A stretch of DNA of 64,000 nt from JAFGUB01 sp050305515 (GCA_050305515.1 JBNLFL010000040.1:124001-188000), one strand, 5' to 3'. Shown: positions 52,338-61,180, numbered from the stretch's first letter. Translations and numbers: made by a program. The notes: generated by a model from the sequence alone, not told the origin.

Positions 52338-52820
52338 TTAGAGTTTCTGCAGTGTGCGACGGTGGTAGCGTATTGGTTCACTTGTAAGGTTTGCATCGGT
52401 GACAATAACATCCATAAGGACAGCACCAGTCGAAGGTGGGGTATTAATATTTGCAATATAGTCAGCATTCGCAATACCATTGCCAATACAATTTAATCCT
52501 ATATAGCGTATTGTGATACTGATATCAAACATTTTTGTTGCTCCTGTCGCTGGGTAAACAGCATTTAAGGCAGTTACAGGAGTGGAGGTTGGGTTACAAA
52601 GATTACTTCCAGAAATTTCCAATAATGCATACTCCGTAGCGCTTCGTGTAAGCAGCATCGCCTGTTCATGCAGATAGTTATCCAGGGTTCGCTTGTCTGT
52701 GTCAGCACTCATGCTCAGCATCATGGCCATTAAAGTACCCAGAACGACAATAGCCGCAATGGCCATGATCATGGCAATACCGCGCCGGTTATTTTTTAAA
52801 AAATGACTTTTTCTTTGCAT
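52338..52820 (-). CDS. PilX/GspK/MshP-like pseudopilin-type protein
   Basis: This 160-residue protein has a basic N-terminus followed by RRGIAMIMAIAAIVVLGTL, the PilX/GspK-type N-terminal helix, and a small beta-rich C-terminal region with two cysteines. It lacks the FTMIEL prepilin motif of its neighbours, as PilX/MshP-type proteins commonly do. It is the last gene of the cluster and overlaps the previous gene by 25 bases. Confidence 0.68.
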   Translation of the reverse strand: MQRKSHFLKNNRRGIAMIMAIAAIVVLGTLMAMMLSMSADTDKRTLDNYLHEQAMLLTRSATEYALLEISGSNLCNPTSTPVTALNAVYPATGATKMFDISITIRYIGLNCIGNGIANADYIANINTPPSTGAVLMDVIVTDANLTSEPIRYHRRTLQKL

Positions 52821-53692
52821 ACTGAGTAGTTCCCATCATCTGTATTTTGAAAATTTTGATCTTTGGTACAGACCTGTATCCAGATCATCTCTCCCCGTGC
52901 CTGAAAACGGAATTGATCGACGTTCTCCATTAAGACCGTTTGTGTTGCATTGAAGTTGTTGTTCCATGGCTGATAATTGTAACGGAGCAGCAGTTGGTTG
53001 GTGACTGTATTGTGGACGATTGCGTACGCACTCCATGCCAGTTGGTAGTATTCGTAAACATCGACACCGGAAAAATCAACACCTAAAGCTGGACGTGGAA
53101 GCAATTGATCGTTTCCAGTCATAGCAACAGGGTGTGCCGTGCCGCTCTGGTTGGCAACACCTCCTGCTGCCCAGCCGTAATTATTGAGATTGGTATTGGC
53201 ACCTATAAAAAAGATAGCAGCGCTGTTAACGGTGCCACCATTAGAGAGTGCACCAATAGTCTGGTTGATGTTGCCGAGATTACTATTTGGGGTGACAAGA
53301 CCGGCAGCGGTTCCGGCGTCAACATCAATAAAGCCGCTCCAGTTGGGAAGATTCATAGCTGCTGCGCCATTCCATGTTCCGCGCCACCCGTCAATATCAT
53401 AGCCTACCCATTCAAGCACACGATCGGTAGGGGCTGCATTGGGTAATGAATTAAAGACTCCGCCGACTGCCTGACGTACGATTACCGAATCACGAATACG
53501 GTATTGCAGTCGCGAGGCAATCTGGGTTACGGCCGCTTCAGACTGGGCCTGCATGCGATTGTAAACCGTAGCATCCACAAACCCCCGATAGGCGCTGGCC
53601 ATAAACTCAACCCCGTACGTTCCAATAAAAGCCATAATGATAATGACGAATATCAGTTCAATCATTGTAAAAGCGTTATGGCGTTTCATCAA
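52796..53692 (-). CDS. Prepilin-type protein (GspJ/MshO-like)
   Basis: This 298-residue protein begins with a class III prepilin signal: a short basic leader, then A-FTMIELIFVIIIMAF. Cleavage would be after Ala rather than the usual Gly, with Glu at position +5 conserved. The long C-terminal domain is rich in Asn, Trp and Ala and fits a GspJ/MshO-type minor pilin. It overlaps the genes on both sides, so the three pilin-type genes are translationally coupled. Confidence 0.8.
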   Translation of the reverse strand: MMKRHNAFTMIELIFVIIIMAFIGTYGVEFMASAYRGFVDATVYNRMQAQSEAAVTQIASRLQYRIRDSVIVRQAVGGVFNSLPNAAPTDRVLEWVGYDIDGWRGTWNGAAAMNLPNWSGFIDVDAGTAAGLVTPNSNLGNINQTIGALSNGGTVNSAAIFFIGANTNLNNYGWAAGGVANQSGTAHPVAMTGNDQLLPRPALGVDFSGVDVYEYYQLAWSAYAIVHNTVTNQLLLRYNYQPWNNNFNATQTVLMENVDQFRFQARGEMIWIQVCTKDQNFQNTDDGNYSVCKEKVIF

Positions 53693-54369
53693 TAAATCCT
53701 GCTGTAATAATCGACTTCACCAATATTGGCGGCGTAACCATCAAGGGCAACTGAAGCAACATTGTTCTGGTCATTCATTTGCACGCGAATGTGGCGCATG
53801 TTTGAACGGGTGTTATTGGCATCATTGAGTCCAAAAACATAGGCATTTGCTGCATTAAAAGGGCTGGCCGGATCGCCGATAGAACCGACACTGACACGGT
53901 AACTTCCTATGTCTTTATAGGAGTCAATACCAAGTGCCCCGATAATATTCTGGTTTCCGTGCCCACGCTCATCCATGCCAATGGTAGCATTCGTATCATT
54001 GCCGAGTGTGGCCGATACATTAAAAAAAGCGCTGGTATTGTCTTCATGAAACCTGCGATGCAGATCCTGCTGTATATGCCCCATGCGATAAATGGTTGTG
54101 TTGGTATCAAAGCGAGCATTTTGCCCGGGAATTCGAACGACACGCTCCAGAGACTGCGTTGTGTTCGGATTGAGCGAGTTTTCATCCCAGGGATGCGAAA
54201 GTACTTCCAACATAATGGAAGCAGCAGCATAAATCGACTCCTGCGTGACCGAATTTTCGGCACTATTTTGGGAAACCTGCATCATCATGGGGAGTGAGAG
54301 CGCTGTGAGACTTATGATGACAATCGCAAAAATAAGTTCGATCATCGTAAAAGCAGCGCGTATCACCAC
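53689..54369 (-). CDS. Prepilin-type protein (GspI/MshD-like)
   Basis: This 226-residue protein starts with GTG at 54369 and a prepilin signal (VIRAA-FTMIELIFAIVIISLTALSL), again with Ala at -1 and Glu at +5. The mature part is rich in Asn and Thr, including MSHA-like phrases such as SIMLEVLSHPWDEN. It overlaps the giant surface protein gene by 7 bases and the next pilin gene by 4. Confidence 0.8.
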   Translation of the reverse strand: MVIRAAFTMIELIFAIVIISLTALSLPMMMQVSQNSAENSVTQESIYAAASIMLEVLSHPWDENSLNPNTTQSLERVVRIPGQNARFDTNTTIYRMGHIQQDLHRRFHEDNTSAFFNVSATLGNDTNATIGMDERGHGNQNIIGALGIDSYKDIGSYRVSVGSIGDPASPFNAANAYVFGLNDANNTRSNMRHIRVQMNDQNNVASVALDGYAANIGEVDYYSRIY

Positions 54370-57300
54370 ATAATCCTTTTGTTGGCATTGGGTGCAGCAC
54401 CTTCATTTGTCTGTGCGGCATTACCTTTTCCGCCAATGTTGCCGTTACCGACAAATTCGATATCAAAGCTATTGGCTGTCGCGTTGCTGTCAAAACGATT
54501 GTAAATCAGCCAGCTGGGTGCATTGACATTAATGGTTGTTTTGTATGGGAGTGCAATGTTATTCTGGAGCTGGAATCTTCCTCTGCTCGTATTGGTGTCA
54601 TGGGTGAGTGCAATGAGTTGAAAACTGGCTGCATTTCTCGGAGTAAAACCGGTGATACTGCCATTGGCTGCTGTATCGTGGAAGACATTCTGATACCAGT
54701 CAATGCTGTCAACACTGGCTATAGGGGTTGTGAGAAGATTGTTCAGGTTGCAAGCAGCATTTCCATCCCAGTATACTTCATAATATTGTGTAGCATTTCC
54801 ATCGCTTCCGTTGATACGATAACGCGGTGAATGGGTACGTCCGTAGATGAACGTGATATTGCTGTCCAATGGGGCAGTCTGGCCGTAGTCGTAATTATTG
54901 TTTTTGTCAACACTGATCGTACAATCAGCGGTCTGATTGCAATCAACCGAAAAGTCTATAATATTTACACGTTTTGGGTTCATCGGAGTCGTAACGTTTC
55001 GGTCATAATTATAGTGGAGCCGGATATTCATTGTTCCCGCCATTGGCTCGGTAAAGTTAGTATCTGACAAACTCACCGTATTACTTGTGAGGTTATCGCT
55101 GTATAAGACAGTACCATTATTATCAACATTGAAAAAACTGTAACCAAACATGTTCGGATCACACGCTGGAAGTGTATTATTTAGTGTCAGATTAATGTCT
55201 TCAGCATAACAATTACCCGTATAGTTTGTAAGGATTACACCATTATTACCACGAGCTGCAATCGTACCTACGGCATTGATTGATGTGTTGTTTTCTTCAC
55301 TCAAAGCGGCCATGTAGAGGAAAAGATCACGTCCGGGAGGTGCTGTAAAATTGGTGTCAAAATTCGAGCCATGTGACAACGTCAGGTTATTCAAACTCAA
55401 CGCATAAGGATGGAATGAGATGTTCATGTCCTGGTATGTAGTCGCGGTTCGATTTGTAAGCTGTGTATCTACCGTATGAGGCGTGGCAATGATACATCCT
55501 ACTTTTCTGATGTCATATGGTCCGGTTAGGTTGTCGTCGCTTACAAGAGTTGCATCAGGGCGGCAGTCACTGACATTGGTTATAAAAAAGTTTGCAGCGG
55601 TATGGTGCGGCTGTACCCCCTGATCTGCTGCAGTCCAGATGGTATCTCTCATTTGAAGTGAATATAACCCGACATTGTCTCTTTGCAGGCGAATATCTGT
55701 TCCCATGCCATTGGTAAGAAGTGCGTCGATAGAAACATTGTTTTCATCATTACATGTGACGGCTGCAGGTTCCTGCCACATTAGTTGTAGTGTTGCAGGA
55801 GAGGCATTCTGGAATGTCTGCTTATACCCGGATGTATTATTATTGTCGCGGTGATTGGTTGCATTGATATCTAAGTTATAGAGATAACCGGCAGAGAGTC
55901 TGGCTGTAGCGTTTGCATCGGAATTGCGTCTGATATCAAATCCCAAATCAAGAGGATCTGACAGATTCTGATCTTGCAACAAGACATGATAGCTTTCTGG
56001 TCTGATAGCGAAATTGTCCCGTGAACAAAGGGCATATCCAAAGAATTTTTTCAGACAGTTGTAGCAGTTTACGCTGGTATTTGTTGCGCACTCTGCAGAA
56101 CAATATGTAGGTGCATTCGGAATTTGATTGTAAAGGTTCGATATACCAAGTAAGTTACCATTACTGTCGGTTGTCGCCGTCCAGTTTGAAATCAGGTGCG
56201 ATGTGTTGCCATCATGCATATACCAGATTCTAAGCGCAGCACTTTCTATAGCACTATTACTCGTCATATCCGGTACATTCAGACGATTGTTCTCGCTGAA
56301 ATTAAGATGAACAATTCTTGAAAGCACGAGATTGGTGTCCTGATCATTACAGGTATTGTTTATATCATGCATTTCTGATGCATCAAAAATTTCGACAGAA
56401 ACGGATGTATTTCGATCCTGCGGTTTTGTCGGCGGATTTTCAGATGCATCTAGGGAGACCACATCGATAGTAAAGGGGCGTGCCGATACCTGTGTGAGAA
56501 GATTATTGAAATACTCATTACCGCTTTGTCCGGTGCGGTTGCGGTTGATCTGAGCGTCAATGGCGTTAAAAATTCCCCATTCCGGCATGTAGTAAGGATT
56601 TGGCGGACAGAGTGTCATCCGTCGTGGATCACCGAGCGGAATGCCATAAACCGGAGCCAGATCTCCACCGCTTCCATCAGCAAGTGCATATTGAATATCA
56701 ACATACAGATCTAAGGGTGTACTTAACGGATCGTGGTTCTGGGGCATAAGCGTATAGGTAAATCGCATTTCGTCCCCACTCGAAAAGGATCCCGCATTTG
56801 CTAAAGGGTACCCCGTAGTGTTTCGACCTAAACCTGCCCTGAAATTTTTTGCAGAAGTGTAACAAACACTGCTGGCGGTGCTGGAGCCTTCATTACATGT
56901 AAGTGTAGTTGTTTCAGTAACCGGCATATAGTAGGATGCACCAATCTCCGTTTTTGAAAAATGTCCTGGCTGGTATTTCACTTTTGAGAGATTCATATCA
57001 GAGTAAATTGATACATGACTGAAGTCAACATCACTGTCCATACTTCGGATCAGAATTTTGACATCAATCGGTCCCCCGCTGTTATCCTTAATATCTATAT
57101 AAGGAACCTTGCTGCCGTTATTATCTTCTGTGTAGGAGTATCCATTTTGTCGATAGTTGTAGTCATAACAGAGGCGCGGAACATAAAGCTGTGCAGAAAA
57201 TGCGACCATGCTTGGCGTAATGTAGTCATTGTTAGAGTAGAGTTTGATAAAAATTTCATCGACGTTTTCATTTCTGTCTCGGTATTCTTCCATTTTGTCT

Positions 57301-59861
57301 GAAACGTCGTAGGTATCGATATCAACACCGTCGTTATTCACTTGAAGATCATTACTCTGCCCGTCGATGTGTGCACGCAGAATGCCGTCAAGGCGACCAT
57401 CAAAAATATTTTTATCATTTGTAGCTCCAGGCATATAGCTGTATCCGCTAGTCTCCTGGTCACTGATTTCCATGGTGTCTTTACTGTTATGATCGTTTTC
57501 ATTATATCCGTAGAGGTATTCACCTTCGCCTGAAAAAACAGAAAGCTGGGCAGAAATATCTCCCGCTTTTGGCAGTTTGAAACCACTGATAGGTATAGGA
57601 GCAGTATTTGTCCCGATAGAGACAAAACCGTTATAAATTGAGATGTTACGCGCTTCTCCATAGAGGAGATCTTCCAGATAGATAACAACCAGGGACCAAC
57701 CGCCAAAGACACCCGGCGTACTCTCCCGCCCTTCATTCGTTGTCAAATTTGCCACTGTAAAGGTATGGTCACCCGCACCCAGACCCGCTTCCTGCAAATA
57801 ACGTGTCACATTGGCAAATGCTGCGTACGTTGTACCATTACTGCTGCTGTAGCTGTAAACGGTTTTAGCCTGCACCTGATTGTAAGCGCCATTGTCTATT
57901 TTCAAGCGGATAAGATTTGCTTCGACATTTCTGATATCAAAATTATTGCGAACAGTGGAAGAAGAATCTTTTCCTATCTCAATGAGGTTATAACCTGTAC
58001 CATTTTCGATACCGTAGTGCATAGGATAGTCCGTATCTGTCGAAATGCGTCCCTGCCAGAAAAGTCCAGCCCAGACGATACCACGGCTCGGGTCATAAGT
58101 GCTAGCAGGTATATTGATGTATGAAGAGGTTGAGTTCCATGTTGATGCATCACCGTCAATATCGATGTATTTACTGATTTTCAGGTTACTTGTCTGCATC
58201 GCATAATTGGCATCCTGACAGGTTCCGCCATAAGTTGTGCTGTGATCAGTGAGACACATAACCGTATTACCAGCAATTTTGTAATCACCTACGACATTTT
58301 GTGCATAAGGATTGACCAGTTCAAAAGGTTGATAATTCGTCTGATAATATTGGGTTGCAGGCTGGATCATGGTTATTGTAACAGTCGCTTCAAGAATACC
58401 GTTCGGGCTGTTAATAGTGTAGACAAAGGAATCTGTGCCTTCATATGTGGAATCTGGCTGGTATACGACAACGCCGCCTGCCTGTATGGCGGAAATGATC
58501 CCGTGCAGCGGTTGAGTTTTTATGCTGACACTGTCACTGTAGACACTGACATCGTTGGCAGCTACATCGATTCCGATCGGTTCACCAATATCCGTTGTCG
58601 CAGTGTCGGGGTATGCAGCAGGTACTTGTGCCACTGCAAGGTCAACATCAAGGCGGTGTTCAATGTTGGTGTTGGTGCCATTGATATAATAAATTAATAT
58701 ATAAAGTTCGGTTCCGGCAGCGACATTGTTCAGGGTAAGCGTTGAATGACCCTGAAAACTTGTCGGACAGCTGCCAATTCCTACACTGAATCTTGCCTGA
58801 TTGTTATCGACACGTGACAATGCAATGGTGACATCACCCAGGGAATTGATTAAAATCTTATAGGGACGCTGTAAGACGCCACCTGTGGAATTTGGCCCGA
58901 CATTCCAGTCTGAATTGTTATAAAAAGAGTTGTTGTTGTAGTTGGTATTGGCGCCATCGAGTGTCGCGGTGTCACGTAGTGGAGTACAAGTCAAAGTCAT
59001 TGGAATATCGACAATAAAACTTGTATCACCTCCGATTGAAGCTACACTGGCACCATTCGTATCTGAAACAGCGCCAGAACCTAATGTGATAGTGTAGTTT
59101 CCATTATCCGCATCATCCCAGCTCCCGCCAGGAGGCGTGAACGTATAGTCCACAACGGTCGTATCTGTACCGGAACCTGAAATGATAGTCGCAGATGCAA
59201 GGCTCAATCCAGAGATAGAAAGATCATTGGTTCCAATAGAGCTCGCATTTACCTTACCGTCAGGATCATGATAAGTAACCCGGATAGTATAAGCTGTTCC
59301 CCCGGCTGCAGTGATGTCTAGAGCAGAATTGATTGTAGCACTTGGCGGTGTATTGGATGATGCAATGTAGACATTATCGATGTATACATTTTCTCCTGAA
59401 CCGGTTGTATTTGGATTTACGGAAAGTGTTAGCCTTCCTGAAGCATCAAGCGTTGCCGTAATTGTAGAAATACTTCCGGTAATAGAATTGTTGGATCCGC
59501 TACCGTAAAAACTTTGTTCAAAGGTTACACCATTCGCAGTGATGTAGAGATGGTCGGTACTTGTGGCACCACTTTCCCAGCCCCCAACAAGATTATAATC
59601 AAAATCGATTGTTACTTGTGCATTGGCATAAGCAGAACCGAAATCATAAGTTTTGCTACCTGTAGTGTCTTTATAAATCAGGTATTGGTTGTTATTTCTC
59701 GTTCCACCGGACCAACCGTTGCTACTAGAGTTAAAGTTGTCTGTATCAGGTAAGGTTGCAGCAAAAAGCACAGAGGAAAAGAATATAAAAAAGAATATAA
59801 AATTTAAAAAAGAACCTTGCGTCCAGGTTTTTCCTTGGAAATATGACCTTTGGGATTTCAT
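54363..59861 (-). CDS. Giant MshQ-like surface protein
   Basis: This 1832-residue secreted protein has a signal peptide (hydrophobic residues 19-33). A lectin-like beta domain (about 40-180) follows, then an Ig-like domain (about 190-300), a cadherin/Big_9-type domain with DTATTDIGEPIGIDVAANDV (about 415-500) and a long middle region. The C-terminal half contains CSRDNFAIRPES (about residue 1280), resembling the DUF6701 region of MshQ. The start at 59861 has AGGAG 7 bases upstream; the open frame extends to 59912 without support. It heads a four-gene pseudopilin operon. It carries palindrome copy 19 and a near-copy at 55750. Confidence 0.75.
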   Translation of the reverse strand: MKSQRSYFQGKTWTQGSFLNFIFFFIFFSSVLFAATLPDTDNFNSSSNGWSGGTRNNNQYLIYKDTTGSKTYDFGSAYANAQVTIDFDYNLVGGWESGATSTDHLYITANGVTFEQSFYGSGSNNSITGSISTITATLDASGRLTLSVNPNTTGSGENVYIDNVYIASSNTPPSATINSALDITAAGGTAYTIRVTYHDPDGKVNASSIGTNDLSISGLSLASATIISGSGTDTTVVDYTFTPPGGSWDDADNGNYTITLGSGAVSDTNGASVASIGGDTSFIVDIPMTLTCTPLRDTATLDGANTNYNNNSFYNNSDWNVGPNSTGGVLQRPYKILINSLGDVTIALSRVDNNQARFSVGIGSCPTSFQGHSTLTLNNVAAGTELYILIYYINGTNTNIEHRLDVDLAVAQVPAAYPDTATTDIGEPIGIDVAANDVSVYSDSVSIKTQPLHGIISAIQAGGVVVYQPDSTYEGTDSFVYTINSPNGILEATVTITMIQPATQYYQTNYQPFELVNPYAQNVVGDYKIAGNTVMCLTDHSTTYGGTCQDANYAMQTSNLKISKYIDIDGDASTWNSTSSYINIPASTYDPSRGIVWAGLFWQGRISTDTDYPMHYGIENGTGYNLIEIGKDSSSTVRNNFDIRNVEANLIRLKIDNGAYNQVQAKTVYSYSSSNGTTYAAFANVTRYLQEAGLGAGDHTFTVANLTTNEGRESTPGVFGGWSLVVIYLEDLLYGEARNISIYNGFVSIGTNTAPIPISGFKLPKAGDISAQLSVFSGEGEYLYGYNENDHNSKDTMEISDQETSGYSYMPGATNDKNIFDGRLDGILRAHIDGQSNDLQVNNDGVDIDTYDVSDKMEEYRDRNENVDEIFIKLYSNNDYITPSMVAFSAQLYVPRLCYDYNYRQNGYSYTEDNNGSKVPYIDIKDNSGGPIDVKILIRSMDSDVDFSHVSIYSDMNLSKVKYQPGHFSKTEIGASYYMPVTETTTLTCNEGSSTASSVCYTSAKNFRAGLGRNTTGYPLANAGSFSSGDEMRFTYTLMPQNHDPLSTPLDLYVDIQYALADGSGGDLAPVYGIPLGDPRRMTLCPPNPYYMPEWGIFNAIDAQINRNRTGQSGNEYFNNLLTQVSARPFTIDVVSLDASENPPTKPQDRNTSVSVEIFDASEMHDINNTCNDQDTNLVLSRIVHLNFSENNRLNVPDMTSNSAIESAALRIWYMHDGNTSHLISNWTATTDSNGNLLGISNLYNQIPNAPTYCSAECATNTSVNCYNCLKKFFGYALCSRDNFAIRPESYHVLLQDQNLSDPLDLGFDIRRNSDANATARLSAGYLYNLDINATNHRDNNNTSGYKQTFQNASPATLQLMWQEPAAVTCNDENNVSIDALLTNGMGTDIRLQRDNVGLYSLQMRDTIWTAADQGVQPHHTAANFFITNVSDCRPDATLVSDDNLTGPYDIRKVGCIIATPHTVDTQLTNRTATTYQDMNISFHPYALSLNNLTLSHGSNFDTNFTAPPGRDLFLYMAALSEENNTSINAVGTIAARGNNGVILTNYTGNCYAEDINLTLNNTLPACDPNMFGYSFFNVDNNGTVLYSDNLTSNTVSLSDTNFTEPMAGTMNIRLHYNYDRNVTTPMNPKRVNIIDFSVDCNQTADCTISVDKNNNYDYGQTAPLDSNITFIYGRTHSPRYRINGSDGNATQYYEVYWDGNAACNLNNLLTTPIASVDSIDWYQNVFHDTAANGSITGFTPRNAASFQLIALTHDTNTSRGRFQLQNNIALPYKTTINVNAPSWLIYNRFDSNATANSFDIEFVGNGNIGGKGNAAQTNEGAAPNANKRIMW
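56893..56902. repeat. Iterated palindrome TTACATGTAA, copy 19
   Basis: Exact copy inside the MshQ-like gene (minus strand), read in the Thr-Cys frame (LTCN). Confidence 0.95.
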
Positions 59862-59956
59862 TGAGATACTCCTAATCTGTAACATGAAGATGACTTTATT
59901 TCGTAGAGACACCTTGTTCCGGCGGCCATAGCTCGCGCCTAAAATTTCATATTATA
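59862..59956 (-). promoter_or_regulatory. Promoter and leader of the MSHA-like operon
   Basis: On the minus strand a TATAAT (59956-59951) is followed by a leader of about 83 bases. The leader has a GC-rich segment, containing GGCGCGAGCTATGGCCGCC (59932-59914), that stands out from the AT-rich surroundings and can fold on itself. No open frame is seen. Confidence 0.45.
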
Positions 59957-60007
59957 TCACCATACCACAGCTTTAAGAATCAAAAGTTAACCCAATAAAC
60001 AAAAAAA

Positions 60008-60766
60008 TTAAACTTTTGTACGAAAATAGGCTTTCTCAATGGCATTGATACAAGCATCTCTGACACTACCTGCCTCAAGCGCCGCATATCCCTGTGCCGT
60101 CGTACCGCCCGGACTCATGACACCGTCTTTAAGCAGGGCGGGGTGAATATCCTGAATCATGATGCCAAATCCATTAAAAAGCCCGCGCATCAGTGTCATG
60201 GCATCGGCACGTTTGAGTCCCTGTTTGACGGCACCGTCAGCAAGTGCTTCGGCAATAAGGGCGAGGTAGGCGGGACCGCTTCCGGCAAGGGCGGTGGCGA
60301 TATCGAGCTCTTTTTCGCTATCGACCCAAAGCGTAGTGCCGATAGCACCGAAGATTTTGAGGGCATCCTCTTTACATGTAACGTCTCCGGTCAGTGTCGT
60401 CATCGATTTGAAGACACTTGCGGCGAGATTGGGCATGGTGCGCACATAGGCATCGGCTTCAATGTAGGTTTTTAGTGTTTCAAGTGACGTGCCTGCCAGA
60501 ACGGAGTAGAGAACTTTGGCACGTCCCTGAAGCAGGGTGCCAACACTCTCTACATTGGCGGGTTTGACGCAAAAAAGTACGGTTTTATCTTGAAGGCTAC
60601 ACTGAGAAAGCAGCGTTTTTTTACAAGTAACGCCCAGTGCCTCTTCAAATTTGGTAAGATTTTCAAAATTACGACCCGTCACTTCAATCTCGTAATCTGC
60701 TTTGAGACCTTGGGCCAGCGCCAGCGCCATGGCGCCGTTACCGATGAAAGTGATGCTAGGCTTCAT
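60008..60766 (-). CDS. proC: Pyrroline-5-carboxylate reductase
   Basis: ProC catalyses the last step of proline synthesis. The 252-residue protein has the nucleotide-binding IGNGAMALALAQGL at the start and FCVKPANV around residue 70. RTMPNLAA lies around residue 113, and the C-terminal signature ALAGSGPAYLALIAEALADGAVK lies near residue 164, with MSPGGTTAQG near residue 219. It overlaps fliW by 11 bases. It carries palindrome copy 20 and a near-copy TTACAAGTAA at 60621. Confidence 0.96.
   Translation of the reverse strand: MKPSITFIGNGAMALALAQGLKADYEIEVTGRNFENLTKFEEALGVTCKKTLLSQCSLQDKTVLFCVKPANVESVGTLLQGRAKVLYSVLAGTSLETLKTYIEADAYVRTMPNLAASVFKSMTTLTGDVTCKEDALKIFGAIGTTLWVDSEKELDIATALAGSGPAYLALIAEALADGAVKQGLKRADAMTLMRGLFNGFGIMIQDIHPALLKDGVMSPGGTTAQGYAALEAGSVRDACINAIEKAYFRTKV
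60372..60381. repeat. Iterated palindrome TTACATGTAA, copy 20
   Basis: Exact copy inside proC (minus strand gene), read in the Thr-Cys frame (VTCK). Confidence 0.95.
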
Positions 60767-61151
60767 GTGCGTCCTTTGAGAAAAACGAGTCGATTACTTC
60801 GGTCACACCGTATTCGGGGCGGTCATTGATGATGTGCTGGGCCATGAGCTGCACATCGGTGTTGAAAATGAGCGGTGCGGCAAAATTGATGGTTGATTTT
60901 TCAATCGGGTTCTGGATCATGACAATGTTGAATATCAGCAGATTGCTTGCGTCATCGATCTGAAGTTTCTGCTGCAGCGACGAGGGAATGTCAAATTCGT
61001 AGTTGCGAAGCACAAAAGGGTTGATGAGCGTGAATGAAGGCTCCGGGGCATTTACGCATTGCAGGCGCATGAAAACCTCGTCGATCTTTTTGAGTTCGAA
61101 CTGTTTGATATGTTCGAATCCCAGAAGGGGGGCTTTTATGTCAAATACCAT
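60756..61151 (-). CDS. fliW: Flagellar assembly factor FliW
   Basis: FliW binds flagellin and antagonises the RNA-binding regulator CsrA, coupling flagellin synthesis to export. The 131-residue protein has the family segments FDIKAPLLGFEHIKQF at the start and NFAAPLIFNTDVQLMAQ in the C-terminal half. It is the only flagellar gene in the window and implies that the organism is motile. The proC-fliW-bamD-lon neighbourhood matches Campylobacter as I recall it. Confidence 0.93.
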   Translation of the reverse strand: MVFDIKAPLLGFEHIKQFELKKIDEVFMRLQCVNAPEPSFTLINPFVLRNYEFDIPSSLQQKLQIDDASNLLIFNIVMIQNPIEKSTINFAAPLIFNTDVQLMAQHIINDRPEYGVTEVIDSFFSKDAHEA

Positions 61152-61160
61152 AGGACTCTC

Positions 61161-61170
61161 TTACATGTAA
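61161..61170. repeat. Iterated palindrome TTACATGTAA, copy 21 (intergenic)
   Basis: Exact copy 10 bases upstream of the fliW start in the fliW/bamD divergent region; it lies between the fliW -10 box and start codon. Confidence 0.95.
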
Positions 61171-61180
61171 ATTGTGTCCC

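Noticed and set aside
52381..52392. TCACTTGTAA in the PilX-like gene as a palindrome copy
   Set aside because: It differs from TTACATGTAA at two or more positions and lies within the range of chance matches.
59862..59956. A confident c-di-GMP riboswitch call before the MSHA-like operon
   Set aside because: Only loose similarity to part of the motif is visible and the promoter position would exclude the rest, so I list it only as an unresolved leader.
2607..61170. TTACATGTAA as a classical transcription-factor operator
   Set aside because: Seventeen of 21 copies are inside coding sequence and one is between convergent genes, which does not fit promoter control as the main role.
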